Shown: positions 36,189-44,623, numbered from the stretch's first letter. The stretch is 64,000 nucleotides of DNA from Formosa sediminum (GCF_007197735.1 NZ_CP041637.1:124001-188000); one strand, 5' to 3'. Numbers and translations: made by a program. The notes: generated by a model not told the origin, from the sequence alone.

Positions 36189-36916
36189 ATGAAAAAAACA
36201 CAAAATATAGTATACTCGCTATTCTTAATGCTAATAAGTCAAGTATTAATGGCTCATGGATATTGGGTAGAAACTAAAGCAGATGGAAAATTAAATGAAG
36301 CTCAAGAAGTAAAAATTTATTTCTCAGAACCTAATGATACTCCAGAACCTACCAATGGAAAAGAATGGGGTTTGGTTAAAGACTTCACACTTTATGTGGT
36401 TAGTCCGTCTGTAAAAAAACAGCATTAATTACAACAGCTAAGTCAGATCATTATGCAGCAAGTTTTACACCTAGCGAAATGGGTGGATATTTTGTAATTC
36501 TTGAAAGCACTAATCTAGGGGTTATGGAACCAGGTAAAAAATATGCATTCATTCCTGTATTTTATGCCACTACATTAGTTAAAGTTGGGGAAGTAAACCC
36601 TAAAAAAAAGCTTCTAAACATACTAGATTATGTGCCTATGGGTGTTTATGCGAATATAACGAAAGGTCGTAGCGGTGAATCTTTAAGTTATATTTTTAAA
36701 AACAAATCAGATGTAGACTTTATGGCCACGGTTATAACCCCAAATGGTCAAAGCCTACAGCTAAAAGGAAATCCAGAATCATTTAACTTATCTAAGTTCG
36801 AAAAAGGCACATACACTACACAAATGATGATTACAGAAAAAGTAAAAGGAACTAAAGATGGAAAAGTGTATAACACGATATACCATATAGCAACTAGCCG
36901 TTTTAATGTAGACTAA
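36189..36916 (+). pseudogene. DUF4198 protein gene split by a frameshift at an A7 run
   Basis: The first frame (36189-36428) gives a signal peptide and a mature start HGYWVETKADG, matching HYLWIETKAEG of the paralogue at 24778, then stops after VSPSVKKQH. Reading one base back in the A7 run at 36413-36419 continues as KKTALITTAKSDHYAASFTP, which aligns with KKTQLKVTAKTDRYVASFTP of the paralogue and stays open to 36916. The joined protein would have about 242 residues, the right length. This is a true disruption, a sequencing error in the homopolymer, or a programmed -1 frameshift on the slippery A-AAA-AAA. An internal ATG at 36479 could start only the C-terminal part. Confidence 0.7.
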
Positions 36917-36930
36917 ATCCTTTTATATCA

Positions 36931-37266
36931 ATGTATAGCCTATTAATATTTTTAAATTTTGCATCGGTTTGGTGTCTTTATGTAACCTCAAATCGAGTGG
37001 ACTTTGAGAAAACTGGTATCTATGCAAAACTTAATAAAAATAGAACGGCGTCCCGTGTAATTGCCATTCTATTTTATTTATTTTCCTGTGTTCTGTTAAT
37101 CTTAGATCAAGGTCCAACAACTGGAATTCTTTTAAGCGTAATGCTCTGGACTTTAATAGCTAGTCTTATTACACTTTTTGCGCCTTTTCCTAAATTCAAA
37201 ACGCTTCATCTCTGTTTATTAACAGTAGTGCTAATAGGTTTTGAAATCTGTTTATCTATTTACTAA
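36931..37266 (+). CDS. Small membrane protein (DUF3325-like), island copy
   Basis: This 111-residue protein has four hydrophobic helices, from LLIFLNFASVWCLYVTS to a C-terminal LLTVVLIGFEICLSI. Position, length and helix layout match the protein at 25556, although sequence identity is modest. It starts 14 bp after the DUF4198 stop and ends 4 bp before the next ATG. It is probably an inner-membrane partner of the PepSY protein. Confidence 0.55.
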   Translation: MYSLLIFLNFASVWCLYVTSNRVDFEKTGIYAKLNKNRTASRVIAILFYLFSCVLLILDQGPTTGILLSVMLWTLIASLITLFAPFPKFKTLHLCLLTVVLIGFEICLSIY

Positions 37267-37270
37267 AATT

Positions 37271-37555
37271 ATGCCTGCAAATAAAAAATATCTCATGCAA
37301 TCTGGTTGGGCACAAGCCAGTAAAATTATTGCTTCTGTTTTAGGAAGTCTTATTGCTTCCTTTGGATTTCATTTAGCTTTATCTTCTTACTTTTGGCAAA
37401 CCCAAATTGTAGCAACTTCCCTGTTTAGTATATATATGCTATGGGCAGGATTAGTCATTGTGGTATATTGGGTAAAAAAACCATGGATGGCTTGGGCTAT
37501 ACTTCTTCCTATTATTATTCTTTCTGCTATAGCAATATATATAAGACTTAATTAA
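37271..37555 (+). CDS. Small membrane protein (DUF3649-like), island copy
   Basis: This 94-residue protein starts at MPANKKYLMQSGW. The frame is open 10 codons further upstream, but the paralogue at 25905 begins with the same MPANKKYL and the first 23 nucleotides are identical, so the ATG at 37271 is chosen. Three hydrophobic helices include LGSLIASFGFHLALSS, which matches GGYLVTMSFHLALTA of the paralogue. It lies 2 bp before the PepSY gene. Confidence 0.58.
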   Translation: MPANKKYLMQSGWAQASKIIASVLGSLIASFGFHLALSSYFWQTQIVATSLFSIYMLWAGLVIVVYWVKKPWMAWAILLPIIILSAIAIYIRLN

Positions 37556-37557
37556 TT

Positions 37558-39408
37558 ATGGCAAAAGATAAAAGAAATTACAATGTATTCCTTAATGTAC
37601 ATACGGTTAGCGGAATTATAATCACAATAGGTCTTTTTATATGCTTTTTTGCAGGAGGAATAGCTCTTTTTTATAAAAATATTAATAACTGGGAAAAAAA
37701 CTTAGTTCAGAAAACTGTTGGACATAACGCATACAACATTGATTACGAAAAAGCGCTTGAAACCGTAAAGAAATCTGGTTATACTATGCAGGATCGTAAT
37801 TTTGATTTTGCAATCAAGACCATTGAAAAAAAGGATTACCTAAGTGTAAGTTCACGCGTAGGAAGTCCTCGTGGTAGACGCCCTGAAGCAGGTAAATCTA
37901 AAAACAAGAAAAACGAAGTAAAAAACGTAACCAAAAAAAATGATAAATCACTTAACAGTCTACAAAATACTTCGAAACAAAAATTAAAAGAATCCGATAA
38001 AAATAACAGTCAAAATTTAGAACTAAAAAAGAAAAAAGCAGAAGAGAGCTTTAACCCAAAAGGTAATATTGCAATGATCTTAGATCTTAATACCTACCAA
38101 CCTCTTAAAGATATTAAAAACGAAAATGGTGAACGTCGTAAACATGGAAAACCTCAAGAATTAGGTACATTTATTTACCATTTGCATTATTTTGACCAAC
38201 TTCCTACTGTTGGGGTATATATATCTGGGGTTCTATCGTTATTCTTTTTAGTCGCCTTGATAACAGGAGTAATTGTTCACTGGAAAAAGCTAATAGAAAA
38301 CTTCTTTACTTTTAGATTAAAAAACTCTATTAAACTACTTTGGACAGATGCACATACAGCTTTAGGAGTTATAGGACTGCCTTTTCAATTTATATTTGCT
38401 GTTACTGGTTCCTTTTTTGGTCTTGCTTCACTTTTTATAATTTTAAACACCTTAGTCATATACGAAGGAGATCAACAGAAACTTATTGCCGCTGTTGCTC
38501 CTGCTTTTATTAATGTCGAAAAAGCTGGTGAACCCTTAAAAAGTAAAGAGAGCCTTAATTTATTAGCTTTAAAAGCTAATGATGAACTTCACCTAAACAA
38601 CCATTATACGCTAACTGCTAAAATCCTAAATTACAACGACAAAAACGGTCGTTTTATATTGAATTACCGTGACAATGTTGGGAAAAATTTTTATGGGAAC
38701 GCCTATATTATGTATAATCTAAGTAATGGATCTATAGTGAGTAAAAAGGTAATTGATTCCCAAGGTTGGGATTTTGCAACCTCATTAGAAACTATGAGAA
38801 AACTTCACTTCGGCACCTACGGTGGGTATTTTTTAAGATTAGTATATTTTTTACTCTCCTTACTTACCTGTTTTGTAATTCTTTCAGGAGTTATGATATG
38901 GTTAGAAGTACGAAACAATAAAAAGTATGCAAAAAAATTAAAATTTAACCGTAATGTAGGGGCTATATTTATAGGTAACTGTATGGGGCTTTTTCCTGCT
39001 ATTGCTTATTTCTTTTGTTTAGCAAAGATTATACCTCAATCTCCAGATCGTTTTGGAATTATGGAGCAGAGTTTCTATATGTTCTGGTTTGGTTTTACTT
39101 TATATTCCTACTGGGTAAAAGACCTGCATACTATTAACAAACATGCACTATTTATGGCTGGGGTTTTAGGAATATCTGTCCCTATCTGTAACGGAATATC
39201 GACAGCTAATTGGTTTTGGCTTTCCTTAAATCGAGGTCTAATTGACTCCTTTTTTGTAGACCTCGCTTGGCTTATTACAGGTATAATAAGTCTTAGTATT
39301 TCATTGTTTGCAAAACGCTTGGTATCCAAAAGAAAAAAAAAGGCACCACAAACACGTAAACCTATTACACAACCTCAAGAAGAAATAACATTAATAATCA
39401 ATAATTAA
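37558..39408 (+). CDS. PepSY-domain inner-membrane protein (XusC-like), island copy
   Basis: This 616-residue protein has the same helix layout as the protein at 26209: N-terminal NVHTVSGIIITIGLF helix, VYISGVLSLFFLVALITGVIVHWKK, then LWTDAHTALGVIGLPFQFIFAVTG, a periplasmic PepSY part and C-terminal helices. It is about 100 residues longer because of a Lys/Asn/Ser/Glu-rich low-complexity insert at about residues 100-165 in the first periplasmic loop. In the Xus system the inner-membrane PepSY protein XusC completes iron retrieval after XusA/XusB import. Its C-terminal tail (KKKAPQTRKPITQPQEE) is also unusual. Confidence 0.8.
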   Translation: MAKDKRNYNVFLNVHTVSGIIITIGLFICFFAGGIALFYKNINNWEKNLVQKTVGHNAYNIDYEKALETVKKSGYTMQDRNFDFAIKTIEKKDYLSVSSRVGSPRGRRPEAGKSKNKKNEVKNVTKKNDKSLNSLQNTSKQKLKESDKNNSQNLELKKKKAEESFNPKGNIAMILDLNTYQPLKDIKNENGERRKHGKPQELGTFIYHLHYFDQLPTVGVYISGVLSLFFLVALITGVIVHWKKLIENFFTFRLKNSIKLLWTDAHTALGVIGLPFQFIFAVTGSFFGLASLFIILNTLVIYEGDQQKLIAAVAPAFINVEKAGEPLKSKESLNLLALKANDELHLNNHYTLTAKILNYNDKNGRFILNYRDNVGKNFYGNAYIMYNLSNGSIVSKKVIDSQGWDFATSLETMRKLHFGTYGGYFLRLVYFLLSLLTCFVILSGVMIWLEVRNNKKYAKKLKFNRNVGAIFIGNCMGLFPAIAYFFCLAKIIPQSPDRFGIMEQSFYMFWFGFTLYSYWVKDLHTINKHALFMAGVLGISVPICNGISTANWFWLSLNRGLIDSFFVDLAWLITGIISLSISLFAKRLVSKRKKKAPQTRKPITQPQEEITLIINN

Positions 39409-39411
39409 ATT

Positions 39412-39933
39412 ATGACATTACAACAAAAAATAGTGGCCGCATGGCTTTTCCTTACAATGGCTCTTTGCGCTCATATGATTCTAGAAAACTTAGAGGCCAT
39501 TCATTTTGGTTCTCATACACCTTCAAAAGAACACAATAAAGAAGTGTCTGCTAAAACAGATATAAACAAAACGAATAAGGAAAGCCACAATAAAAAAGAA
39601 ATTAAAGATTCTAAATTAACGCAGAGAAACAACCCAAATATTACTAAAGAAGATTCTGGTAATAATATGAAAATGGTTTTAAGAATAAAAAATCTATTCG
39701 TATTAGTACTGCCTCTTATTTTTGGATTTGTAAGTCTTTTTTACTCAAAAAAATGGTTTAAATGGATCACGTTTATTTACTCCATTCTTTTTGTTTTGCT
39801 AAATTTTGCTCATGTTGGAGAACAGATTTCTATGGGTTCAGAAAATTTTACTCAGGTAATTCTCTTATTATTTGTAGCCGGTATAAATATTTTGTTAATC
39901 GTATTCCTTAATAGATGGCGAAAAGTAGCTTAA
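39412..39933 (+). CDS. Four-helix membrane protein with a charged loop
   Basis: This 173-residue protein has a first helix (about 6-22), then a polar loop of roughly 65 residues rich in Lys, Asn, His and Ser (KEHNKEVSAKTDINKTN...), then three helices (about 92-108, 115-133, 145-163). No family is recognised. It starts 3 bp after the PepSY gene and is the last gene of the tight cluster. The loop has the same composition as the insert of the preceding PepSY protein, so the two may meet in the periplasm. There is no counterpart in the first iron locus. Confidence 0.6.
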   Translation: MTLQQKIVAAWLFLTMALCAHMILENLEAIHFGSHTPSKEHNKEVSAKTDINKTNKESHNKKEIKDSKLTQRNNPNITKEDSGNNMKMVLRIKNLFVLVLPLIFGFVSLFYSKKWFKWITFIYSILFVLLNFAHVGEQISMGSENFTQVILLLFVAGINILLIVFLNRWRKVA

Positions 39934-39969
39934 TCATATAAGTTTTAATAATTAGAATTTCATAAATTT

Positions 39970-39999
39970 TATAGCATATTTTTTATAAAAGATGCTATA
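39970..39999 (+). promoter_or_regulatory. Inverted repeat in the acylase leader
   Basis: TATAGCAT at 39970-39977 pairs perfectly with ATGCTATA at 39992-39999, 14 bp before the acylase ATG. There is no clear T tract. It could be an operator or a hairpin that affects translation of the acylase. Confidence 0.35.
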
Positions 40000-40013
40000 A
40001 CAAAAAGAATAAA

Positions 40014-42362
40014 ATGATAAATAATAATAATTTAAGAATAATATATAGGACAATATTTTTCGGATTATTGACATTAACAATCGGATGTTCTAAAGAAGAG
40101 AAGTTAAGTCAGGTAGAAATTAAGTGGACAAAAAATGAAGTTCCTCATATTAAAGCAAATAATTATAAAAATCTTGGCTATGGATATGGCTATGTACATG
40201 CCAAAGATCGCATTTGTGAAATATCGGGTCAGGCTATTACATTAAGAGGTGAGCGTTCTTTACGTTATGGAGCAGATGCCATTGCTACCATCGGTTTTTT
40301 AAAAACTACAAATCTTAATTCAGATTTATTATTCAAGATTCGTATTCCAGAAGAATGGGTGCAAGAAGAATTTGAAAAACTTAATAAAGAAACCAAAGAC
40401 TATATAAAAGGTTATGTTGATGGTATTAATTATTATGTTTCCACTTTAACTGAAGAAGAACGCAATGAGCTTTGTGAAGAAGGTCCTGTTATTACTTTTA
40501 AAACAAGTGATGTAATTAGATCTGCTATGCGTTTTGGCGTTCAAAAAGAATTGATAGATATTGGTCCACATATAATATCTTCTTCTCAAGCATGGCAGAA
40601 AAAAACTACAAATTATGCATTAAATTCTCCTCACACTAAAGCGGTAGAAATTGAAGGAGGATTTGGAAGTAATGGTTGGGTGTATGGAAGTGATGTTACA
40701 AAAACAAAAAGCTCTATTATGTTGTCTAACCCGCATTCAGCCTGGAAACGAACAGTACATCAACAACGCATATACATGCACCAATACCATTTAACTATAC
40801 CTGGAGAGCTAGATGTTGCTGGGGCATCATTTTTAGGAATCCCTTTTCCTATGACAGGTTACAATGCAGATGTTGCATGGACTATTTTAGATGCAGCAAC
40901 AGTTACACCTTATGTTTTACAATCTATGGAAGTAGAAGAATCTGCTGTAGCACCTAAATACCTTATGGATGGACAACAAAAACCTCTTAAAATAAAATCT
41001 GTACCTGTTAGAGTACTTGAAAAAGATAAAAAAATAAAAACACATGTTTTTAAGTTTGTTGAATCAGAATTAGGGATACTTTATAAATTACCAGAAAAAA
41101 AAGGAAAACCTGCTGGTTGGTATGCCATTACTAATCCTGGAGAAAAAAATGCAAAGGGCTTAGATCAATTCCTTGCAATTGCGCATTCTAAATCTACACG
41201 AGATTTTATAAGTGCTGTAGAAAATAATAGAGGTATTTTATCTCAATTACTCGTTGCCGACAAATTTGGTGAAGTAGGATATGTTATAGCAGGACAAATT
41301 CCTCCAATAACAGATGATGAAATGGAGAAATATCATATAAACAATTCTACAGCAGCATTTAATGTTATAAACGGTACTACTAGTGATGCTTCTTTTAGAG
41401 ATTCTAATAACAGACCTTTATTGGCTCCTGCTTCTTTTTATCCTAATATTATTTCGAAAGGAATTATTCATAACACCAATAATAGCTATAAATATACAGA
41501 GTATGGAAATCCTCAAAAAGATTATCCATCTGTATTTGGACAACATAAGCCTGATAAAGCTATTGGTAAAAAAAAGGCTGCAGGTTTAAGGTATGACCCA
41601 AGGCTAATTATGTCTGCTCAACGAATGAATGAAATAACTAAAGACAGTATTGTAACCCCCAAAGAAGCTCTAGAAGTTCTTTTTGATAATAGAAATTACG
41701 CTGCCGAAACTTTTTTAGATCGTATTCTAGAATTAAACAACGAATCTATATCTGAAGACGCTAAAAATGGCTTTAGAGTACTTAGCACATGGGATAGAAA
41801 AAATAACTCGAAAAGTAAAGGAGCTTTACTATTTCATCAGTTTTGGAAAAAAATTATTAAAATGGGAGTGCTCTTATCAAGTAAAAATGATGACCCAGAA
41901 ATAGGTTCTCAAATAAATATTACACCCCAGAATTCTCCAGCTATTATAAATGCTTTAGAAGAAGCTGTACATGAATTGGCTAATTTTGGTTTTCAGCCAG
42001 ATGATCCATGGGGAGAAGCGCTATATACAACTGTAAATGAAACTCGTATTCCATTACATGGTGGTTCTTATCAAGAAGGCTTACTTAACGGAGAGATGCC
42101 TGCGCCACTTACTAGCAAAGGTTTTCCTTATATTTTATTTGGTACAGCATACGTACAGTTAATAGATTGGAATGATGGAAATTTAAACGCGAATGTTCTT
42201 TTAAGTCATGGGCAAAGTAATAGTATAGATTATAAAGGACATTTAGATCAGTTAAAAATGTTTTCTAACAAAAAGCTTTATAAAGTGCCATTTACTCAAA
42301 AAGACCTTAATACAACCAAAGTTATTGATTCACTAATACTCACTGTTGATCATGTAAAATAG
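40014..42362 (+). CDS. Penicillin-acylase-family (Ntn hydrolase) lipoprotein
   Basis: This 782-residue protein has a lipobox ending at Cys25 (TLTIGC). It shows the penicillin G acylase/acyl-homoserine lactone acylase pattern: YGYGYVHAKDRICEI near the N-terminus and the autoprocessing site GFGSNGWVYG, where Ser219 would become the N-terminal nucleophile of the beta chain. Later blocks SNPHSAWKRT and LGIPFPMTGYNADVAWT are typical of the beta chain. These enzymes hydrolyse amide-linked acyl chains. Its place behind a siderophore-uptake operon recalls PvdQ, which removes the acyl chain from pyoverdine precursors. The substrate is unknown, and an antibiotic or quorum-signal amide is also possible. 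Confidence 0.82.
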   Translation: MINNNNLRIIYRTIFFGLLTLTIGCSKEEKLSQVEIKWTKNEVPHIKANNYKNLGYGYGYVHAKDRICEISGQAITLRGERSLRYGADAIATIGFLKTTNLNSDLLFKIRIPEEWVQEEFEKLNKETKDYIKGYVDGINYYVSTLTEEERNELCEEGPVITFKTSDVIRSAMRFGVQKELIDIGPHIISSSQAWQKKTTNYALNSPHTKAVEIEGGFGSNGWVYGSDVTKTKSSIMLSNPHSAWKRTVHQQRIYMHQYHLTIPGELDVAGASFLGIPFPMTGYNADVAWTILDAATVTPYVLQSMEVEESAVAPKYLMDGQQKPLKIKSVPVRVLEKDKKIKTHVFKFVESELGILYKLPEKKGKPAGWYAITNPGEKNAKGLDQFLAIAHSKSTRDFISAVENNRGILSQLLVADKFGEVGYVIAGQIPPITDDEMEKYHINNSTAAFNVINGTTSDASFRDSNNRPLLAPASFYPNIISKGIIHNTNNSYKYTEYGNPQKDYPSVFGQHKPDKAIGKKKAAGLRYDPRLIMSAQRMNEITKDSIVTPKEALEVLFDNRNYAAETFLDRILELNNESISEDAKNGFRVLSTWDRKNNSKSKGALLFHQFWKKIIKMGVLLSSKNDDPEIGSQINITPQNSPAIINALEEAVHELANFGFQPDDPWGEALYTTVNETRIPLHGGSYQEGLLNGEMPAPLTSKGFPYILFGTAYVQLIDWNDGNLNANVLLSHGQSNSIDYKGHLDQLKMFSNKKLYKVPFTQKDLNTTKVIDSLILTVDHVK

Positions 42363-42905
42363 AAATGTAGACTTACTCCTTTTATAGGACATCTTAAGTT
42401 TGATAGATAATTATTGGTTAATCATTTGTCAAATTCACTTTTTATCAGAACTATTTAAAGATAGAAAACATTTTAACTTTAAACAGTAATTATAGAATAA
42501 GTAAATTTTCATCAAAGCAGATCTCGAAGATTTTAGGAAAATTGGAGATCTGCAAACCTGTTTCAGACTAGAAAGTTATGAAGGAATCTAAATAGGTAAC
42601 GGCAAAGTCCCGTAAAGCACCTGACAACGTTTATGAACTAAATTAGAGTAGTTCTATTCGTCTTAAGCCAACCTAATACAGGTTTGAAACTCTCTCCTGT
42701 AGCTTACAACCTAATAATGATGCTAGAGAAATTACATTTTTTTGTATTAAAACACCTTTATAGGGTAATTTAGACCCACTCAAGACCTTTAGAATACTTG
42801 ACGTTAGTATTTTAAAATAGAAAATGCCGTTAAGGATAATTTTTATTATAGTGCTACTATTTATTTTGGGCTTGTTCAAAGATTAACATTTCCAACAAAT
42901 CGTTT
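42363..42905. other. Non-coding stretch between convergent island genes
   Basis: There is no credible gene. A minus-strand frame at 42673-42879 (68 codons) has no recognisable features. The stretch holds a perfect 9-bp inverted repeat, GCAGATCTC at 42517-42525 with GAGATCTGC at 42545-42553, whose loop contains a second ATTTT/AAAAT pair. A further inverted pair is CAAACCTGT at 42553-42561 and ACAGGTTTG at 42676-42684. The first hairpin may end transcription of the acylase gene, although no T tract follows. Confidence 0.4.
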
Positions 42906-44117
42906 CTATTCTTCTCCAACAAGAGAAGCTCCTATAGGGCGAATATATTTTGGGGGATTAGCTTTAATTTTGAATTGTTGATCTACATATTTTAGCACAT
43001 TTTCTTCATCTTCCATATTAGTACCGTCTATATCTGTTGTTGTTGAAAAAGTAACTGCTCCACCTGCATCTGTAATGTTTTTAACAAACCTATACGCTTG
43101 TTCTTTTTTAAACATTAAATCAGTTCTATTATTAGACCAAGTCGATCTAATAGGTAAAAACAAATGTTTTAAAGTTAGTTTAGAGCCATCATATGAGGTT
43201 GTTGGAGATGCTTTTATATCTGTGACTGTAAATTCTTCATAGGCCCACGAATTAGGTGGCGCACCTTGTGCCAAAGGAGTAATATGCCCGGCTGTCATAT
43301 CAGACCAAGGGTCTGTAGCCGTAAGCTTTATAATCTTATAATTTGCTTTATTGGTATCATTGGCTCCATCACTATCAACTTTTAAAAAATTCCCATTACT
43401 ATCCTTAAAATAATCTTTAGCATAGTTAGTCGATATTATAACATCTGGATCCACATTACGAATCATTTGCACAAATTCAGCTCTTTGAGTATCATTACCA
43501 GGATAACTAGAAAAAGCATCTATCCAATAGCCATCTACACCTAATTTTTCAAAACGTTTAATATATCCTTCGCATAAATTCATCCACGCTTGATGCTCGT
43601 CATTAGAGAAGTAACGGGCCACATAATCATTCCATGCTTGAGCTCCTGCAGTTGAGGCTCTACTCGCAGGACTCATTCCATTTATGTATAAAATTACTTT
43701 TTTATTAGCTTTTTTAAATTTTCCAATTACATTTATAATGACTTGTTCATTTGCTAAACTAGGTACAAATTCCTCATTTATAATGGAGCCTGAAATTCCC
43801 ATTACAGCATCAACATTTTCATTTGTCCTTAAAGTCCATAAATGTGCTTTTGCGTTATTAGTGGCGTTTGTCATTACATGTCCAATTGTAGGGTAATTAT
43901 TTATAATTTCTTGAGCACCTGCCACATAGTCGTAACCTTTACCACCATCAGAACTGTTCTTAACATAATGATTTAAAGTTTCACCACCTCTTACATACAA
44001 ACGGACACCCCAAGACCCTTGAAGAGATATTGGAATAGTTTTTTTTTGAATATTGCTCCAAATTGAACAGGATATTAAGAATATAATCACAATTAAAAGA
44101 CTGCAATTCTTTTTCAT
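42906..44117 (-). CDS. Lipoprotein with a predicted glycoside-hydrolase-like TIM barrel
   Basis: This 403-residue protein has a lipobox ending at Cys17 (FLISC). The middle part reads like a TIM barrel of glycoside hydrolases: DAVMGISGS, KKVILYINGMSPA, KLGVDGYWIDAFSSYPG with Asp200 on a strand end, and DPDVIISTNYAKDYF. The pattern of a buried Asp in YWID, followed by a surface loop, recalls GH29-type fucosidases and related barrels, but I cannot assign a family. It is on the minus strand at the right end of the proposed island and has no operon partner there. Confidence 0.5.
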   Translation of the reverse strand: MKKNCSLLIVIIFLISCSIWSNIQKKTIPISLQGSWGVRLYVRGGETLNHYVKNSSDGGKGYDYVAGAQEIINNYPTIGHVMTNATNNAKAHLWTLRTNENVDAVMGISGSIINEEFVPSLANEQVIINVIGKFKKANKKVILYINGMSPASRASTAGAQAWNDYVARYFSNDEHQAWMNLCEGYIKRFEKLGVDGYWIDAFSSYPGNDTQRAEFVQMIRNVDPDVIISTNYAKDYFKDSNGNFLKVDSDGANDTNKANYKIIKLTATDPWSDMTAGHITPLAQGAPPNSWAYEEFTVTDIKASPTTSYDGSKLTLKHLFLPIRSTWSNNRTDLMFKKEQAYRFVKNITDAGGAVTFSTTTDIDGTNMEDEENVLKYVDQQFKIKANPPKYIRPIGASLVGEE

Positions 44118-44607
44118 TTATTGTTTTTTGTTTGTTAACAGTATATCTCCTAATGTAATTTTATATTTCCACTAAAATATAGTTTTGTATTAGTTTTTTA
44201 CTAAGTTTTTATATTTTGAATTTCGTCCCAAACTACATCTAATCCTATCAGGATTATTTTATGTGAAAAAGGATTTGTAAGTTTTAAAAGCAGATATCTT
44301 GGTTTTTCTAATAATATTTCAAATACGTGTTAAATTACAAACATACTCCCGCACGGGCATTAACCCTTTGCATCGTTTTCTTAGTCATAACATAATTGCC
44401 GTTTTTATAATCCGCAAAATGAAAACAAGAAACCTTAATGTTCTATCCAAGATCTATTGATGCATTACTTTTCTAGGAATAAAACTTTTAATACAACTCT
44501 TCAGGAATGGATAAAAATATACTTATTAAAGTATATATTTATTAAGAACTGACAGTTTACCAATTGTTTAGTATCTAAACACTCTATTTAAAACTGCTAA
44601 TCTCCTT
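44118..44607. other. Non-coding right flank of the island
   Basis: This AT-rich stretch has no full gene. On the minus strand, 44335-44442 is open for 35 codons and ends in YKNGNYVMTKKTMQRVNARAG, a short Lys/Arg-rich peptide that could be the tail of a lost gene or chance. No integrase or transposase motif was recognised. Confidence 0.35.
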
Positions 44608-44623
44608 TCCAACTCCACTAAAA
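44608..44623 (+). other. Putative attR: copy of the ssrA 3' end
   Basis: TCCAACTCCACTAAAA matches 15 of the 16 bases at 30608-30623 in the same orientation and lies immediately before a strong terminator. This is the arrangement expected for the displaced original ssrA 3' end after integration. Confidence 0.5.

Larger units (their letters stand above)
30608..44623 (+). mobile_element. Putative 14-kb genomic island inserted at ssrA
   Basis: The segment is bounded by 16-bp near-identical direct repeats (15/16), one of which is the ssrA 3' end. It carries an AraC regulator, a Xus-like siderophore operon, a penicillin-acylase-like gene and a TIM-barrel lipoprotein gene. Its ends are non-coding for about 700 and 490 bp and look decayed. 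Joining left and right flanks across the repeat would put the strong terminator at 44620-44656 right behind ssrA. No intact integrase gene is visible, so if this is an island it is now immobile on its own. Confidence 0.5.

Noticed and set aside
37241-37270. Ten-codon extension of the DUF3649-like protein
   Set aside because: The paralogue starts at the same MPANKKYL, and the extension overlaps the preceding gene.
42673-42879. 68-codon minus-strand frame in the island gap
   Set aside because: It has no recognisable motif and no promoter or operon context. It lies in a stretch with inverted repeats that looks non-coding.
44335-44442. 35-codon minus-strand frame ending in a basic peptide
   Set aside because: It is too short to support as a gene and I could not match the peptide to any integrase or transposase. 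It is kept only as a possible gene remnant.
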